DNA from: Hyphomicrobium sp.
GTDB taxonomy: Bacteria > Pseudomonadota > Alphaproteobacteria > Rhizobiales > Hyphomicrobiaceae
Length of the DNA stretch: 64,000 nucleotides
Assembly (NCBI GenBank): GCA_002928515.1
Contig: PERI01000002.1
Span: 372,001 to 436,000 of the forward strand
Direction of reading: 5' to 3'
The notes under the pieces: model-generated
Seen by the model: only the letters and a program-made list of their open reading frames with translations
The model's database searches: none
Told to the model about the DNA's origin: nothing
Part shown: in pieces, positions 23,893 through 34,047 of the stretch
Layout: every line of letters starts with the position of its first letter
Numbering within the stretch: the stretch's first letter is position 1
Made by a program: the position numbers and the translations under genes

Positions 23893-25467
23893 CTAGAACG
23901 TCAGCCCCAACGCGTTGCCAATCATGTCACCCACGGTTGCGTCTTTCTGGCGGGACTGCTGTTGCGTTGGCCGTTTGGCTGCGACGGCTGCCGGATTGAA
24001 ATTGGGTTGCGGCGGCGCGAGGTGGTTTCGCCCTTTGTTGATCTTGTCCCATGCACCGTCGAGCGCTTGGGTCACGCGTTTTTCGTGGCCGTAGATATCG
24101 CGGAAGAACTTTACTTTGCCGCCGTCATCGACCCAGGCGGTGAAGTAGGCGAGATGGATTGGGATTTTTTTGTCCATTTCGATTTCGTTATTAAGCGGTC
24201 CTGACTTTGCCATTTGGGCGACTTTTGCAGCATCCCAACCTTTTCCTTCAGCAAGCATGAGTTCGGCGAGACGCATCGGATTGCGCACGCGCAAACATCC
24301 GTGGCTGAGTGTGCGTTGCGCGGATTTGAACATCCACTTGTCGGGAGTGTCGTGCATAAAAATGGTGTGCTGACTGGGAAATGAAAATTTCACATAACCG
24401 AGCACGCTGCGCGGTCCAGGCGCTTGCGTGACGATGTAATTGCGAATGTCGTCTTTGCTCCAATCGATACGGCGCCAATCGCGCGGCTCGCCACTTTTGG
24501 TTTGGATTTCCAATCCATATTGGCGCATCAAGCCGCCGCCGCGCAGCAGGCTTGGCCACAACTCATGCACCATGATGCTTTCCGGCACGCGCCATTTCGG
24601 GCGCAACACAACATGCTTCAGGGGCCGAGAGTAAACAGAGCTTTGCTTGTCGAGCATACCAACGACAATGCGCTCCGAATGGATGGGCGCGCCGTCTTTG
24701 TAAACCGTCTGCATGAATTCAGGGATGTTATTGAAGACATGCACCGCGCCCAAGTCGTCCCACATCCAACGCCACATCTCCATGTTGGTGCGTAGGCGTT
24801 TGGCGGTTGCGTTCAATGCACCAGCTTTACCATCTTTGGGTAGTTCAGCGAGATAGGCTTGGCGTAGTTTTTCAAATTGTGGATGCTTGGGATGAAACCC
24901 GCGCAGTGCTTCGGCGGGATCTGTTGCGGACGCGAGAGTTTCGAGTACTTCATTCGGTGCGATCAACTGTGGTTTGCGATCTAGATTGCTATTGAGCATC
25001 TCGGCTGGCTCGGCGATGCGGCCGCCGCGCGCGTGTCGTGCATAGGTCATGGCCGTGCGTGTGATCTTTACGTCGAGTTCTGCAAGCAAGCGGGGATTCG
25101 AAATGACGGCGGTTGCGAGTTCAGGAAGCTCAAACGATTTCGGACCGAGGCCGTAATCTCTCGCATTAGCTAGCTCACGTGCGAGGGTGTGTGCGCCTTC
25201 GCTGATGCCGGTTGGTGTGACCCATAGAGGCGTGCCGCGTTTTTCATAGAACGCTACGCGTGCATCGCGATCGGCGCGCTCATGTTCGCTGGCGTTCGCG
25301 GGGAGTTGGGCTGCTGCTTCGCGTAATTCGCTTGCGAGCGATTGTGCTTGCGGGGTTGAGACGACCGCTGGCTCAGTATTGGGTTGTGTTGTGGTTTGAG
25401 CGTGCGCCTGCATGACAAACAGCAACAGCGTAGCACTTGCGACTGAAAGCAATTTCCCTGTCGTCAT
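23893..25467 (-). CDS. L,D-transpeptidase, YkuD type with N-terminal scaffold (YcbB-like)
   Basis: This is a periplasmic cell-wall enzyme that makes 3-3 peptide crosslinks or attaches proteins to murein. The 524-residue protein has a signal peptide (MTTGKLLSVASATLLLFVMQAHA), an N-terminal scaffold (about 40-240) and the YkuD catalytic domain (about 260-420). The active site FMHDTPDKWMF and TLSHGCLRVRNP gives His at about 372 and catalytic Cys391. The layout with a large insertion is that of YcbB/LdtD. ATG at 25467 is preferred for the signal peptide. It lies between the ars operon and trmD on the same strand. Confidence 0.92.
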   Translation of the reverse strand: MTTGKLLSVASATLLLFVMQAHAQTTTQPNTEPAVVSTPQAQSLASELREAAAQLPANASEHERADRDARVAFYEKRGTPLWVTPTGISEGAHTLARELANARDYGLGPKSFELPELATAVISNPRLLAELDVKITRTAMTYARHARGGRIAEPAEMLNSNLDRKPQLIAPNEVLETLASATDPAEALRGFHPKHPQFEKLRQAYLAELPKDGKAGALNATAKRLRTNMEMWRWMWDDLGAVHVFNNIPEFMQTVYKDGAPIHSERIVVGMLDKQSSVYSRPLKHVVLRPKWRVPESIMVHELWPSLLRGGGLMRQYGLEIQTKSGEPRDWRRIDWSKDDIRNYIVTQAPGPRSVLGYVKFSFPSQHTIFMHDTPDKWMFKSAQRTLSHGCLRVRNPMRLAELMLAEGKGWDAAKVAQMAKSGPLNNEIEMDKKIPIHLAYFTAWVDDGGKVKFFRDIYGHEKRVTQALDGAWDKINKGRNHLAPPQPNFNPAAVAAKRPTQQQSRQKDATVGDMIGNALGLTF

Positions 25468-25574
25468 GGCTTGCGGCCTCGTTGAATACGCGTGCGAATC
25501 GTCATTGAAGCGCATTGTGCATAGAAAAAAGTGGCAGCGCAAAGAGCAGTGCCCATTTGCGCATGATTTTGCCG

Positions 25575-26321
25575 TTAGCGTGGCTTCTTGAAGTCGGTCG
25601 ACAATGTCGAATGAGCTTTGAGATCCGGACGACGCTCAGCCGTGATGCGTTCGGCTTCATCGCGTCGCCAAGCTGCAATCTTCTTATGATCGCCAGAGAG
25701 CAAAACATCGGGGATTGTACGCCCCTCCCAGTCGCGGGGCTTGGTGTACTGGGGATATTCAAGCAAACCGTTCTCAAAACTTTCGTGCGTCAGACTGTCG
25801 GCCGCTCCGAGCACGCCGGGTAACAAGCGCACGATGGCGTCGAGCATGACCATGGCCGCCAGTTCACCACCAGAGAGCACGTAATCGCCAATCGAGACTT
25901 CGCGCACGTTGCGGCCTTCGATGACACGTTCATCGATGCCTTCGAAGCGACCGGCGAGCAGAATTGCGCCGGGACCAGTTGCCAATGTGCGCGCCATGTC
26001 TTGCGTGAAAGGTTCGCCGCGCGGCGAGAGATAGATCAATGGGGCATCGGGCGATTGCGTGTGCGCATGATCGAGCGCTGGTCCCAGCACGTCTGCGCGG
26101 AGCACCATACCAGCGCCGCCGCCCGCTGGGCTATCATCCACTTGCGCATGTTTGCCCAAGCCGAAGTCGCGAATTTGAATGGCGTCGAGTGACCATAATT
26201 TTGCGTCCAACGCTTGACCCACGAGCGACACGCCGAGAGGGCCCGGAAACATATCCGGGAACAGCGTCAGAACCGTTGCGCGCCACGGCGGTCGTCCGTC
26301 TGACTCTGGAAAATGGGCCAT
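25575..26321 (-). CDS. trmD: tRNA (guanine(37)-N1)-methyltransferase
   Basis: TrmD methylates G37 next to the anticodon using S-adenosylmethionine and prevents frameshifting. It is a trefoil-knot enzyme: [17 protein letters not shown] at the start, [41 protein letters not shown] and the knot strand [18 protein letters not shown] at 26321 gives about 248 residues; a GTG at 26375 would add 18 residues. In most relatives rplS follows trmD directly; here 3.7 kb intervene. rimM and rpsP are not upstream within the window. Confidence 0.96.
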   Translation of the reverse strand: MAHFPESDGRPPWRATVLTLFPDMFPGPLGVSLVGQALDAKLWSLDAIQIRDFGLGKHAQVDDSPAGGGAGMVLRADVLGPALDHAHTQSPDAPLIYLSPRGEPFTQDMARTLATGPGAILLAGRFEGIDERVIEGRNVREVSIGDYVLSGGELAAMVMLDAIVRLLPGVLGAADSLTHESFENGLLEYPQYTKPRDWEGRTIPDVLLSGDHKKIAAWRRDEAERITAERRPDLKAHSTLSTDFKKPR

Positions 26322-26388
26322 ATGTTTTGTGTCTGTGAAACTCTGCGCGGCGTCATTTGTCTGCACCGAACCCACGGTGACGAATGTC

Positions 26389-26676
26389 TCAGACGCCTTC
26401 TACGATGGTGATGTCGATGGTGCCAGCGCCCTGACGCAAAGCTTTCGCTTCAGCATACTCGGGAGAGGTCGCGTAGCCGTGGGCGTGATCATAGGTTGGG
26501 AATTCGAGAACGACATTGCGGATCGTGCCGTTGCCTTCGATAATTTCGCACTTGCCGCCGCGCACGATTGGCTTGCCTTCGTATTTGTCGAGCGCGATTT
26601 TCGACTTTGCGACGTATTGCGCCCATTTGTCGGCGTCTGTGACGGTGGCATGGGCGATGACGTAACCTTTAGGCAT
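26389..26676 (-). CDS. DUF1330 family protein
   Basis: The 95-residue protein starts [22 protein letters not shown] and continues with [11 protein letters not shown] and [29 protein letters not shown]. These are the marks of DUF1330, a small dimeric ferredoxin-like fold of unknown function. It lies 68 bases before the trmD start on the same strand. Confidence 0.92.
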   Translation of the reverse strand: MPKGYVIAHATVTDADKWAQYVAKSKIALDKYEGKPIVRGGKCEIIEGNGTIRNVVLEFPTYDHAHGYATSPEYAEAKALRQGAGTIDITIVEGV

Positions 26677-26766
26677 GTGCGCGTCTCACTTTTGTTGGCT
26701 CGATATTCGATACTGAATGATTGGCTTGGGAATTCGTGTGCGAGGCATAGCGTGTGGGCAGCGTCG

Positions 26767-26786
26767 TGCGCAACTGCGGTTGCGCA
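26767..26786. terminator. Hairpin downstream of pyrF
   Basis: TGCGCAAC at 26767-26774 pairs perfectly with GTTGCGCA at 26779-26786 around a TGCG loop. It lies 30 bases after the pyrF stop (minus strand). No T run follows, so it is a weak terminator at best. Confidence 0.35.
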
Positions 26787-26816
26787 ATTGGGATAACGGA
26801 GGTGGCGCAGTCCGTG

Positions 26817-27515
26817 TCAGGCGCTCGCGATTTGGTCCAGAAAAGCGTGTGCTGCCGCTTTGGGATCGGCAGCGGCTGTGATTGGACGGCCAACGACGAG
26901 ATAGTTGGCGCCCGCTAAGATCGCATCATGGGGTGTGGTGATACGCAATTGATCGCCACTGGCGCCGCCCGGTAGGCGTATGCCCGGCGTCACGATCAGG
27001 AACGCGTTTGACGTTGAAGACCGTATGGCGGCTGCTTCATGGCCCGATGCGATGACGCCATCCAAACCCGCCTGATGGGCCATTTGCGCACGTTTGGAAA
27101 CCAAATCGTGCGGATTGCTTGAGATACCTTGTTCCTTGAGGTCGTCGTCATCAAGGCTAGTCAGAACAGTGACAGCCAAGATTTTGAGTGATGAATTGCC
27201 TCGTCCGTTCACGGCCGCTTTCAGCGTTTTATTATCATGGCCGTGGATGGTCAGGAAATCGACGCCGAGCTGTGCAGCTGACGCGACAGCGCGTTCGACA
27301 GTGTTGCCGATGTCGAGGAATTTCAGATCTAGGAATACGCGTTTGCCCTCGCTCTTGAGTTCGCGTGCGAGAGCGAGGCCTTCCGAAAACAGCAATTCGA
27401 GCCCGATTTTGTAAAAGCTGACCGTTGGACCTAGCAGGTTTACAAGATCGCGTGCGTCGTCGTAGCTCGGCACATCGAGCGCGACGATGAGCTTTTCCCG
27501 AATGGTGTCATCCAT
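26817..27515 (-). CDS. pyrF: Orotidine 5'-phosphate decarboxylase
   Basis: PyrF makes UMP in the last step of pyrimidine synthesis. The TIM-barrel enzyme shows LIVALDVPS at the start, the catalytic DLKFLDIGNT motif with Asp-Lys-Asp, DFLTIHG, TPGIRLPGG and a final YLVVGRPIT. The 232-residue length is typical. The flavin reductase gene ends 11 bases upstream, so both probably share a transcript. Confidence 0.96.
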   Translation of the reverse strand: MDDTIREKLIVALDVPSYDDARDLVNLLGPTVSFYKIGLELLFSEGLALARELKSEGKRVFLDLKFLDIGNTVERAVASAAQLGVDFLTIHGHDNKTLKAAVNGRGNSSLKILAVTVLTSLDDDDLKEQGISSNPHDLVSKRAQMAHQAGLDGVIASGHEAAAIRSSTSNAFLIVTPGIRLPGGASGDQLRITTPHDAILAGANYLVVGRPITAAADPKAAAHAFLDQIASA

Positions 27516-27526
27516 CGTTTGGCTCC

Positions 27527-28126
27527 TTAGCCGTGCAATACATGCGCTGCGCGTGCGAGCTTCTGAATCAGCAGCTTGAACTGTTCCTGGCTATCTTTGT
27601 TTTTCAAGTGATTGTGCTCGTCGAAAGCATCGACGGCGCGGGGGACGGCGAATTGGTCGGGCAGAACGAGTGCGTTCAAGCCATTTTCAAAAACCAAACG
27701 CAACTGCGACAGGCCGCGCAAGCCACCCATCCCGCCGGGCGATGCAGCGCCGAGTGCGAACACGCGCGTCTTGAAAATTTCCAGCGGAGCTTCGCCTTCG
27801 TCGCGGATATGGCTGACCCAGTCGATCGCGTTCTTCAACAGCGGTGAGAACGAAGCGTTGTATTCGGGGCTGGCGATAAAAATGCCCGAGTGCACTTTCA
27901 TCAAGGCTTTGAGTTTGCGCGCGTTGTCGGGTGGGCCGGATTTTGCTTCCAGATCGCCATCATAAATTGGCATTGGGTAATCAGCCAGATCGACGAAGGT
28001 GGCGGCGATGCCATTGGCCTCGGCAATTGTCGCACCGAGCTTGGCCAAGCGCTTGTTCCAGGATTTTTCGCGCGCGCTGCCGGCAAAAAACAACAATCGC
28101 GGTTCTGATTTCGAGGCAGCCGTCAT
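27527..28126 (-). CDS. NAD(P)H-dependent FMN reductase
   Basis: The flavodoxin-fold reductase opens with the FMN phosphate site LLFFAGSAREKSWNKRLA, followed by FIASPEYNASFSPLLKNAIDW and GAASPGGMGGLRGLSQLR. It is related to chromate or quinone reductases (ChrR/YieF) and to ArsH. The physiological substrate is unknown. ATG at 28126 is used; a TTG at 28138 would add four residues. It precedes pyrF by 11 bases. Confidence 0.85.
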   Translation of the reverse strand: MTAASKSEPRLLFFAGSAREKSWNKRLAKLGATIAEANGIAATFVDLADYPMPIYDGDLEAKSGPPDNARKLKALMKVHSGIFIASPEYNASFSPLLKNAIDWVSHIRDEGEAPLEIFKTRVFALGAASPGGMGGLRGLSQLRLVFENGLNALVLPDQFAVPRAVDAFDEHNHLKNKDSQEQFKLLIQKLARAAHVLHG

Positions 28127-28240
28127 GAGGCAGTTCAATCCTGTTCGTTAAGCGCCAAATGGCGGGGGATGGAAGGAGACGAGCGGACACAGTATCCACA
28201 CGTTCTGTATCGACGTTTACGACGGTAGCCCATTACGGGA

Positions 28241-29401
28241 TCAGCCGCTTTTTCCTTCAAAAAATTCTTTGACGCGCGAAAAGAAGCCAGCACTTTCCGG
28301 GCTGGTTTCCTTGTGACTAGCTTTCTCGAACTCTTCGAGCAATTCGCGTTGACGGCGCGTGAGATTTTTCGGTGTTTCGACATCGACCTCGATGTACATA
28401 TCGCCCGTGACCTTCGAACGCAGCACAGGCATGCCTTTGCCTTTTAAGCGAAACTGTTTGCCGCTTTCGGTGCCTTCCGGAATTTTGACACGCGTTGTCA
28501 CGCCTTCGAGAGTTGGAACGTCAATCTGTCCGCCGAGCGCTGCCGTCGTCATCGCAATCGGCACTTTGCAGAAAACATCCGAGCCATCGCGCTGGAAAAA
28601 TTCGTGAGACTTAATCGAGAGGAAAATATAAAGATCGCCGGTGGGACCACCGCGGAGGCCCGCTTCGCCTTCACCTGCTAATCTGATACGTGTGCCGTCT
28701 TCGACGCCGGCTGGTATGTTGACGGAGAGCGTGCGTTCTTTCGTGACCCGTCCCGAGCCTGAGCAAGCTTGGCATGGGTCTTCGATGGTTTCGCCGCGGC
28801 CTTGGCAGGCTGGGCACGGGCGTTCGATGGTGAAGAAGCCTTGGCTCGTTCGCACTTTGCCAGCGCCGCCGCATGTGCCGCAGGTTTTCGCTTTCGTACC
28901 AGGCTTTGCGCCTGAGCCGTCGCATGTTTCACACGAAACGCTGGCGGGAACGCGGATTTGCGCTGTCTTGCCAGCATAGGCCTCGGCCAAAGTAATTTCG
29001 AGATTGTAGCGCAGGTCGGCACCGCGTTCGCGTCCTGTGCGCTGGCGGGCACCGGGTTGGCCTCCTCCGCGACGCCCGCCCATGAATTCGCCGAACAGGT
29101 CGTCGAAGATGTCTGACATCGAGGACGCGAAATCGGGACCAAATCCGCCTTGGCCGCCGCGTCCGCCCATGCCGCCCTCAAATGCTGCGTGCCCGAACTG
29201 GTCGTAGGCAGCGCGCTTTTGGGGATCTTTTAAAGCCTCGTAGGCTTCATTGACTTCTTTGAATTTGCGCTCGGCGTCTTTGTCGCCTGCATTGCGGTCG
29301 GGGTGGAAATCTTTTGCGAGACGGCGATATGCGGATTTCAAATCCTGATCGCCTGCTCCCCGAGACACCCCTAAAATTTCATAATAGTCGCGTTTGGCCA
29401 T
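28241..29401 (-). CDS. dnaJ: Chaperone DnaJ (Hsp40)
   Basis: DnaJ stimulates DnaK ATPase and delivers unfolded clients. The J domain has the HPD motif at about 33-35. A Gly-rich region ([13 protein letters not shown]) follows, then four zinc-binding CxxCxGxG repeats ([32 protein letters not shown]) and the C-terminal client-binding domains. The length of 386 residues is normal. It is downstream of dnaK on the same strand with a 156-base gap that contains a hairpin. Confidence 0.98.
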   Translation of the reverse strand: MAKRDYYEILGVSRGAGDQDLKSAYRRLAKDFHPDRNAGDKDAERKFKEVNEAYEALKDPQKRAAYDQFGHAAFEGGMGGRGGQGGFGPDFASSMSDIFDDLFGEFMGGRRGGGQPGARQRTGRERGADLRYNLEITLAEAYAGKTAQIRVPASVSCETCDGSGAKPGTKAKTCGTCGGAGKVRTSQGFFTIERPCPACQGRGETIEDPCQACSGSGRVTKERTLSVNIPAGVEDGTRIRLAGEGEAGLRGGPTGDLYIFLSIKSHEFFQRDGSDVFCKVPIAMTTAALGGQIDVPTLEGVTTRVKIPEGTESGKQFRLKGKGMPVLRSKVTGDMYIEVDVETPKNLTRRQRELLEEFEKASHKETSPESAGFFSRVKEFFEGKSG

Positions 29402-29490
29402 GGTGGGGCTTGTCTCAACCGGCTGGCCTCGGGGCGGCCAACGTGCCTCATCGTGCTGTGTGAATGTTTGCGACTTAATCGGGTCTCGCT

Positions 29491-29523
29491 AGGATCGGCA
29501 ACTCATGATTGAGCGCCGATCCT
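29491..29523. repeat. Hairpin between dnaK and dnaJ
   Basis: AGGATCGGC at 29491-29499 pairs perfectly with GCCGATCCT at 29515-29523; the loop itself contains CTCA with TGAG. No T run follows on either strand. In other bacteria stem-loops in this position protect or process the dnaK message so that dnaJ is made at a lower level. Confidence 0.55.
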
Positions 29524-29557
29524 CAGCTTGTGTGTCAATAGCCTGCTTCGCCTGAGG

Positions 29558-31477
29558 TTATGCAGACTTCTTCTTGTCATCTTTAACTTCTTCAAAGTCG
29601 GCATCGACAACGTCGTCGCCGCCTTCTTTGGCTTCGCTGCCGCCAGCATCAACGCCCTCGGCACCGCCCTTGGCTGTGTAAACAGCTTCGCCAATCTTCA
29701 TGGCGACTTGTGTCAAAGCGGTCGTTGCAGAGCGAATGGCTTCGGCATCTTCACCAGCCACGGCATCTTTCAATGTCGTGATGGCTGCTTCGACATCGCC
29801 TTTGATGGCGGCGACGGCGGGGATCGATACGTTCTCAGCAAGAGATTTTTCAACCCCGTGCACCATCGCTTCCGCCTGGTTGCGGGCCTCGACCAATTCA
29901 CGCTTGGCCTTATCGTCGGCGGCGTGTGCCTCGGCGTCTTTGACCATCTTGTCGATGTCGGCATCCGACAGACCACCCGACGCTTGGATACGGATCGACT
30001 GTTCTTTGCCGGTTGCTTTGTCCTTGGCTGAGACGTGCACGATGCCGTTGGCGTCGATGTCGAAGGTCACTTCGATCTGCGGTACGCCGCGCGGTGCTGG
30101 CGGAATACCGACGAGGTCGAATTGACCGAGCATCTTGTTGTCGGCTGCCATTTCGCGTTCGCCTTGGAACACGCGAATAGTAACCGCGCTCTGGCTGTCT
30201 TCGGCCGTCGAGAACGTTTGGCTCTTTTTGGTCGGGATCGTCGTGTTGCGTTCAATGAGACGCGTGAACACGCCGCCCAGCGTTTCGATACCGAGCGAGA
30301 GCGGTGTGACATCGAGCAATAGTACGTCTTTGACTTCGCCCTTCAGAACGCCGCCCTGGATGGCCGCGCCGATGGCGACGACTTCATCTGGATTGACGCC
30401 CTTGTGGGGCTCTTTGCCGAACAGTTGCTTGACGATTTCTTGGACCTTGGGCATGCGCGTCATACCGCCGACGAGAACGACTTCGTCGATTTCTGCCGCT
30501 TTCAAGCCAGCGTCCTTGAGTGCCTTTTCGCACGGACCTTTGGTGCGTGTGATCAGGTCGTCCACCAAACTTTCCAACTTGGCGCGCGTCAATTTCATCG
30601 TCAGATGCTTCGGACCCGAGGCATCGGCCGTGATGAACGGCAGATTGATTTCGGTTTGTGGCGCGCTAGAGAGTTCGATCTTGGCTTTTTCAGCGCCTTC
30701 TTTCAGACGCTGCAAGGCAAGCTTGTCAGACCGCAGGTCAATGCCTTGCTCTTTCTTAAATTCGTCGGCCAAGTAGGCCACGAGCTTCATATCGAAGTCT
30801 TCGCCGCCAAGGTGCGTATCACCATTCGTCGACTTCACTTCGAAGACGCCGTCGCCGATTTCCAAAATCGACACGTCGAACGTGCCGCCGCCAAGGTCAT
30901 AGACGGCGATGGTTTTGGCATCTTTCTTTTTGTCGAGGCCGTAGGCCAGCGCTGCGGCTGTCGGCTCGTTGATGATGCGCAACACTTCGAGGCCGGCAAT
31001 CTTGCCAGCGTCTTTGGTGGCTTGGCGCTGGGCGTCGTTGAAGTACGCAGGGACGGTAATCACCGCCTGGTCAACTTTCTCGCCGAGCTTGGCTTCCGCC
31101 GTCTCTTTCATCTTCTGCAAGATGAAAGCAGAGATCTGTTGCGGGGAATATTGCTTGCCGTGGCTTTCAACCCAAGCATCGCCTGTTGGACCTTTGATGA
31201 TCTTGAAGGGGGCGAGCTTCATATCCTTCTGGACATCCGGGTCGTCGAAGCGGCGGCCAATCAATCGCTTGATGGCAAAAAATGTGTTGGTTGGGTTCGT
31301 GACGCCCTGACGTTTGGCTGGCAGGCCAACTAGGCGCTCGTCGTCAGCGGTGAACGCGACGATCGAAGGCGTCGTGTTCGCCCCTTCGGAATTTTCAAGA
31401 ACTTTAGGCTTCCCGCCGTCCATCACTGAAACGCACGAGTTCGTGGTGCCAAGGTCGATACCGATAACCTTACCCAT
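29558..31477 (-). CDS. dnaK: Chaperone DnaK (Hsp70)
   Basis: DnaK is the ATP-dependent chaperone that works with DnaJ and GrpE. The N-terminal ATPase domain opens [18 protein letters not shown], with [14 protein letters not shown] and [13 protein letters not shown]; the peptide-binding domain begins after [14 protein letters not shown]. The Ala/Gly-rich tail ends [18 protein letters not shown], as in most alphaproteobacterial DnaK. Length is 639 residues. AAGGA lies about eight bases before the ATG. Confidence 0.99.
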   Translation of the reverse strand: MGKVIGIDLGTTNSCVSVMDGGKPKVLENSEGANTTPSIVAFTADDERLVGLPAKRQGVTNPTNTFFAIKRLIGRRFDDPDVQKDMKLAPFKIIKGPTGDAWVESHGKQYSPQQISAFILQKMKETAEAKLGEKVDQAVITVPAYFNDAQRQATKDAGKIAGLEVLRIINEPTAAALAYGLDKKKDAKTIAVYDLGGGTFDVSILEIGDGVFEVKSTNGDTHLGGEDFDMKLVAYLADEFKKEQGIDLRSDKLALQRLKEGAEKAKIELSSAPQTEINLPFITADASGPKHLTMKLTRAKLESLVDDLITRTKGPCEKALKDAGLKAAEIDEVVLVGGMTRMPKVQEIVKQLFGKEPHKGVNPDEVVAIGAAIQGGVLKGEVKDVLLLDVTPLSLGIETLGGVFTRLIERNTTIPTKKSQTFSTAEDSQSAVTIRVFQGEREMAADNKMLGQFDLVGIPPAPRGVPQIEVTFDIDANGIVHVSAKDKATGKEQSIRIQASGGLSDADIDKMVKDAEAHAADDKAKRELVEARNQAEAMVHGVEKSLAENVSIPAVAAIKGDVEAAITTLKDAVAGEDAEAIRSATTALTQVAMKIGEAVYTAKGGAEGVDAGGSEAKEGGDDVVDADFEEVKDDKKKSA

Positions 31478-31863
31478 CGTCTTTCATCCTTCTTAAGTTG
31501 CGGCAGACCGGGAGGACCCACTTTAGGCGTCCTGCGTGCCAGCCCGTAAACGGGTCGATGGCACCGGTCCCCAGGATTCCGATTGCATAACCGGTGTGTA
31601 TATAGGCAGCCGTTCTCGCCACGCAACGGTTCTAAAGCCACGTCCTCTATCAAGTTTGCCGGCGCACTGTTGCAAGGCGCGCCTGACAGGGCGGGCAGTT
31701 CAAGGCAAAATAGCTGCGAAATCTGGCGATCTTGGTCATTTCGTTAAGATCAGAGCAGCATCGCAACTCTTGTTCGGCCTGGTGCACGACCCAAGTGTGC
31801 GACGATGGCTCTCACTTCCATAAGATAGTGGGAGTAGCTTTCCAGTCAGCATAAAGGCCCAGA
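31478..31863. other. grpE-dnaK intergenic region
   Basis: The 386-base gap has no credible gene. It contains the dnaK leader, the candidate dnaK promoter at 31599-31626 and, closer to grpE, about 200 bases in which I see nothing. No CIRCE operator (TTAGCACTC-N9-GAGTGCTAA) is present. Confidence 0.6.
31599..31626 (-). promoter_or_regulatory. Candidate dnaK promoter
   Basis: On the minus strand, TTGCGT (31621-31626), a 16-base spacer and TATATA (31599-31604), preceded by CC, lie about 120 bases before dnaK. The CCTATATAC form also resembles the -10 element of the alphaproteobacterial heat-shock sigma factor (CCTATNT), with a less clear -35 (the known consensus starts CTTG). Confidence 0.45.
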
Positions 31864-32625
31864 TCACATATCCTTGGACGAATCGTCCGTGGATGAGGTT
31901 TGCTCGCTTGACGTGTCTGGCTGAGGAGCAGGCGATACTTCGGCCTTTGGCGCGCTCGGCTCACCATTTCGACCCGCTTTGGGTCCACCGCGTGACACGA
32001 CCACCATGGCGGGTCGCAAACAGCGGTCGTCAATCAGATAACCTGTCTGGAAAACCTGCAAAACCGTGCCATTGGCAACGTCTGGATTTTCTTGCTCCAT
32101 GACCGCTTGATGATGATGCGGATTGAACGGCTGTCCGGCGGGGTCAATGATTTTCACGCCATGGCGATCAAGGCCACCACGGAATTCGCGCTCGGCTAAA
32201 ATCACGCCGTCGAGGAGCGTTTTGAGCGCGGGATCATTTTCAATTGCATCTTTGGGGACGGCTGCAATAGCACGCTGAAAATTATCGCCGACCGAAAGAA
32301 TGTCTTTGGCAAATTTGCTGATAGCGTATTTGCCGGTTTCTTCCTTTTCGCGTTCCAGACGACGACGGACATTTTCCGTTTCGGCAATCGCACGCAATAA
32401 CGCATCATGCTTTTCAGCAAGTTCGGCGTCCTTCTTGTCGATTTCACTCTGTAAAGCCAAGATCACTTCTTTGAGCTGTGCCGGGCTGAACATCGCCTCA
32501 GAATTGTTTTCATTTGCTGCTGGCTCGTGTGGCTGCTGACCGGCTGGCTGAGATGAGGCTTCTGACGCGCCGGGCGTTGTGACGGTCGAACGTGACGGGT
32601 CGGTGGGATTGTAGTCGTCGCTCAT
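31864..32625 (-). CDS. grpE: Nucleotide exchange factor GrpE
   Basis: GrpE releases ADP from DnaK. A disordered Ser/Pro-rich start (about 1-50) precedes a long coiled coil (LQSEIDKKDAELAEKHDALLRAIAE, RRRLEREKEET) and the beta-domain with FNPHHHQAVMEQENPD and VFQTGYLIDDRCLRPAMV. At 253 residues it is longer than E. coli GrpE, with an acidic Ser/Thr-rich tail (SSEQTSSTDDSSKDM). It lies between hrcA and dnaK on the same strand. Confidence 0.97.
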   Translation of the reverse strand: MSDDYNPTDPSRSTVTTPGASEASSQPAGQQPHEPAANENNSEAMFSPAQLKEVILALQSEIDKKDAELAEKHDALLRAIAETENVRRRLEREKEETGKYAISKFAKDILSVGDNFQRAIAAVPKDAIENDPALKTLLDGVILAEREFRGGLDRHGVKIIDPAGQPFNPHHHQAVMEQENPDVANGTVLQVFQTGYLIDDRCLRPAMVVVSRGGPKAGRNGEPSAPKAEVSPAPQPDTSSEQTSSTDDSSKDM

Positions 32626-32791
32626 GGTGCGTTGTGTCTCTTGGAAGGGGACGTCATGTCAGCGTCGGTGAAAGTGGAACGCGATATTGCGCGGCCTAGG
32701 TTTCAGCCCGCGGATATCGGCCTCAACGCGTAAAAAATCAAGCTGCTTGGACGCTTTGTCCGTGCCGTCATGAGGTGCCTAACTTGGCCAG

Positions 32792-33883
32792 TCAAGTAAT
32801 CAAACGGCTAATCAGTTTGGCAGTATAGTCCACCATAGGAATGATGCGCGCATAATTCAGCCGCGTTGGGCCAATGACGCCCAAGACGCCAACAATCCTG
32901 CGCGTTTCGTCGCGGAAGGGTGCCACGACCAGGGACGACCCGGACATGGAGAACAGCTTGTTCTCAGAACCTATGAATATGCGCACGCCATCTGCCAGTT
33001 CCGATGCGCCCAATAATTGCACGATGTCGCGCTGGGATTCGAAATCATCGAACAATTGACGGATGCGCTCTAAATCTTCAGCGGCCGTGACGTCTTTGAG
33101 CAGATTGCCTTGACCCCTTACGATCAAACTTTTGCGCTCATCGGATGAGCCGGACCATTCAGCGAGGCCCGCCTTGATCACTTTTTGGGTCAGCGTGTCG
33201 AGTTCCGCTTTGGCTTGCTTCAAGCTTTTCTCAATGGCGCTGCGGGCTTCGCTGATGGTCAATCCACGGATGTGGGTGTTGAGATAGTTTGAAGCTTCAT
33301 GCAGCGCAGATGGCGGCAGACCTGCTGGTAGCGCGATAATGCGATTTTCGACATTCTGGTCTTCATCGACGAGCACCACGAGCCCTTTGCCCGGCTCCAG
33401 CGGTACAAACTCGATGTGTTTCAAGCGCGCGACTTGCTTTTCTGCCAGAACGACGCCTGCGCAATGCGACAGGCCAGACATCATTTCTCCGGCCTCGGTC
33501 AATAACTGATCGACCGACTTTTCGCGCTGATAGGCGATTTGCGTTTCGATTTGCCGACGCTCTTCCTGGGTAATGTCACCGACTTCGAGGAGGCCATCGA
33601 CGAACATGCGCAGGCCAAGTTGGGTCGGCATGCGCCCAGCCGACGTGTGTGGGGAGATTATCAGACCGAGGTGCTCAAGGTCTGACATCACGTTGCGGAT
33701 CGATGCAGGTGACAGAGCTATCGGCAGAGCACGCGACAGATTGCGTGAGCCGACCGGCTCCCCGGTGGTCAAATAGCTTTCGACGATGCGCCGCAGAATT
33801 GTGCGCGAGCGTTCGTTGAGCTGCTGCAGCCCAGTTTGTCCGTTGCTACCGGTTTCGAAGGGTGGCCGATCAAATTGTGTCAC
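32792..33883 (-). CDS. hrcA: Heat-inducible transcription repressor HrcA
   Basis: HrcA represses heat-shock genes by binding CIRCE elements, usually upstream of groESL in alphaproteobacteria. The 363-residue protein has the N-terminal winged helix ([50 protein letters not shown]) and the C-terminal GAF-like region ([29 protein letters not shown]). The start is a GTG at 33883 with GAGGA just upstream. It is divergent from rph. No CIRCE sequence was found in this window, so its targets lie elsewhere. Confidence 0.97.
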   Translation of the reverse strand: MTQFDRPPFETGSNGQTGLQQLNERSRTILRRIVESYLTTGEPVGSRNLSRALPIALSPASIRNVMSDLEHLGLIISPHTSAGRMPTQLGLRMFVDGLLEVGDITQEERRQIETQIAYQREKSVDQLLTEAGEMMSGLSHCAGVVLAEKQVARLKHIEFVPLEPGKGLVVLVDEDQNVENRIIALPAGLPPSALHEASNYLNTHIRGLTISEARSAIEKSLKQAKAELDTLTQKVIKAGLAEWSGSSDERKSLIVRGQGNLLKDVTAAEDLERIRQLFDDFESQRDIVQLLGASELADGVRIFIGSENKLFSMSGSSLVVAPFRDETRRIVGVLGVIGPTRLNYARIIPMVDYTAKLISRLIT

Positions 33884-34047
33884 GCTTCCTCATGTATGGA
33901 GCCTTTGGGCGTCCGTCAAACGGTTGGCGCGCATTGATACCGATCTGTTGGGTTATGGTTTCCGGGTTTCAGGTTGAAGCTGGCGAGTTCGTTCATTAGG
34001 GTCGCGCCACATTTAGCTGCAAAATTGTGAAAATCACCAGGAGCCCT

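Noticed and set aside
31478-34047. CIRCE operator for HrcA before dnaK, grpE or hrcA
   Set aside because: I looked for TTAGCACTC-N9-GAGTGCTAA and close variants in these gaps and found none.
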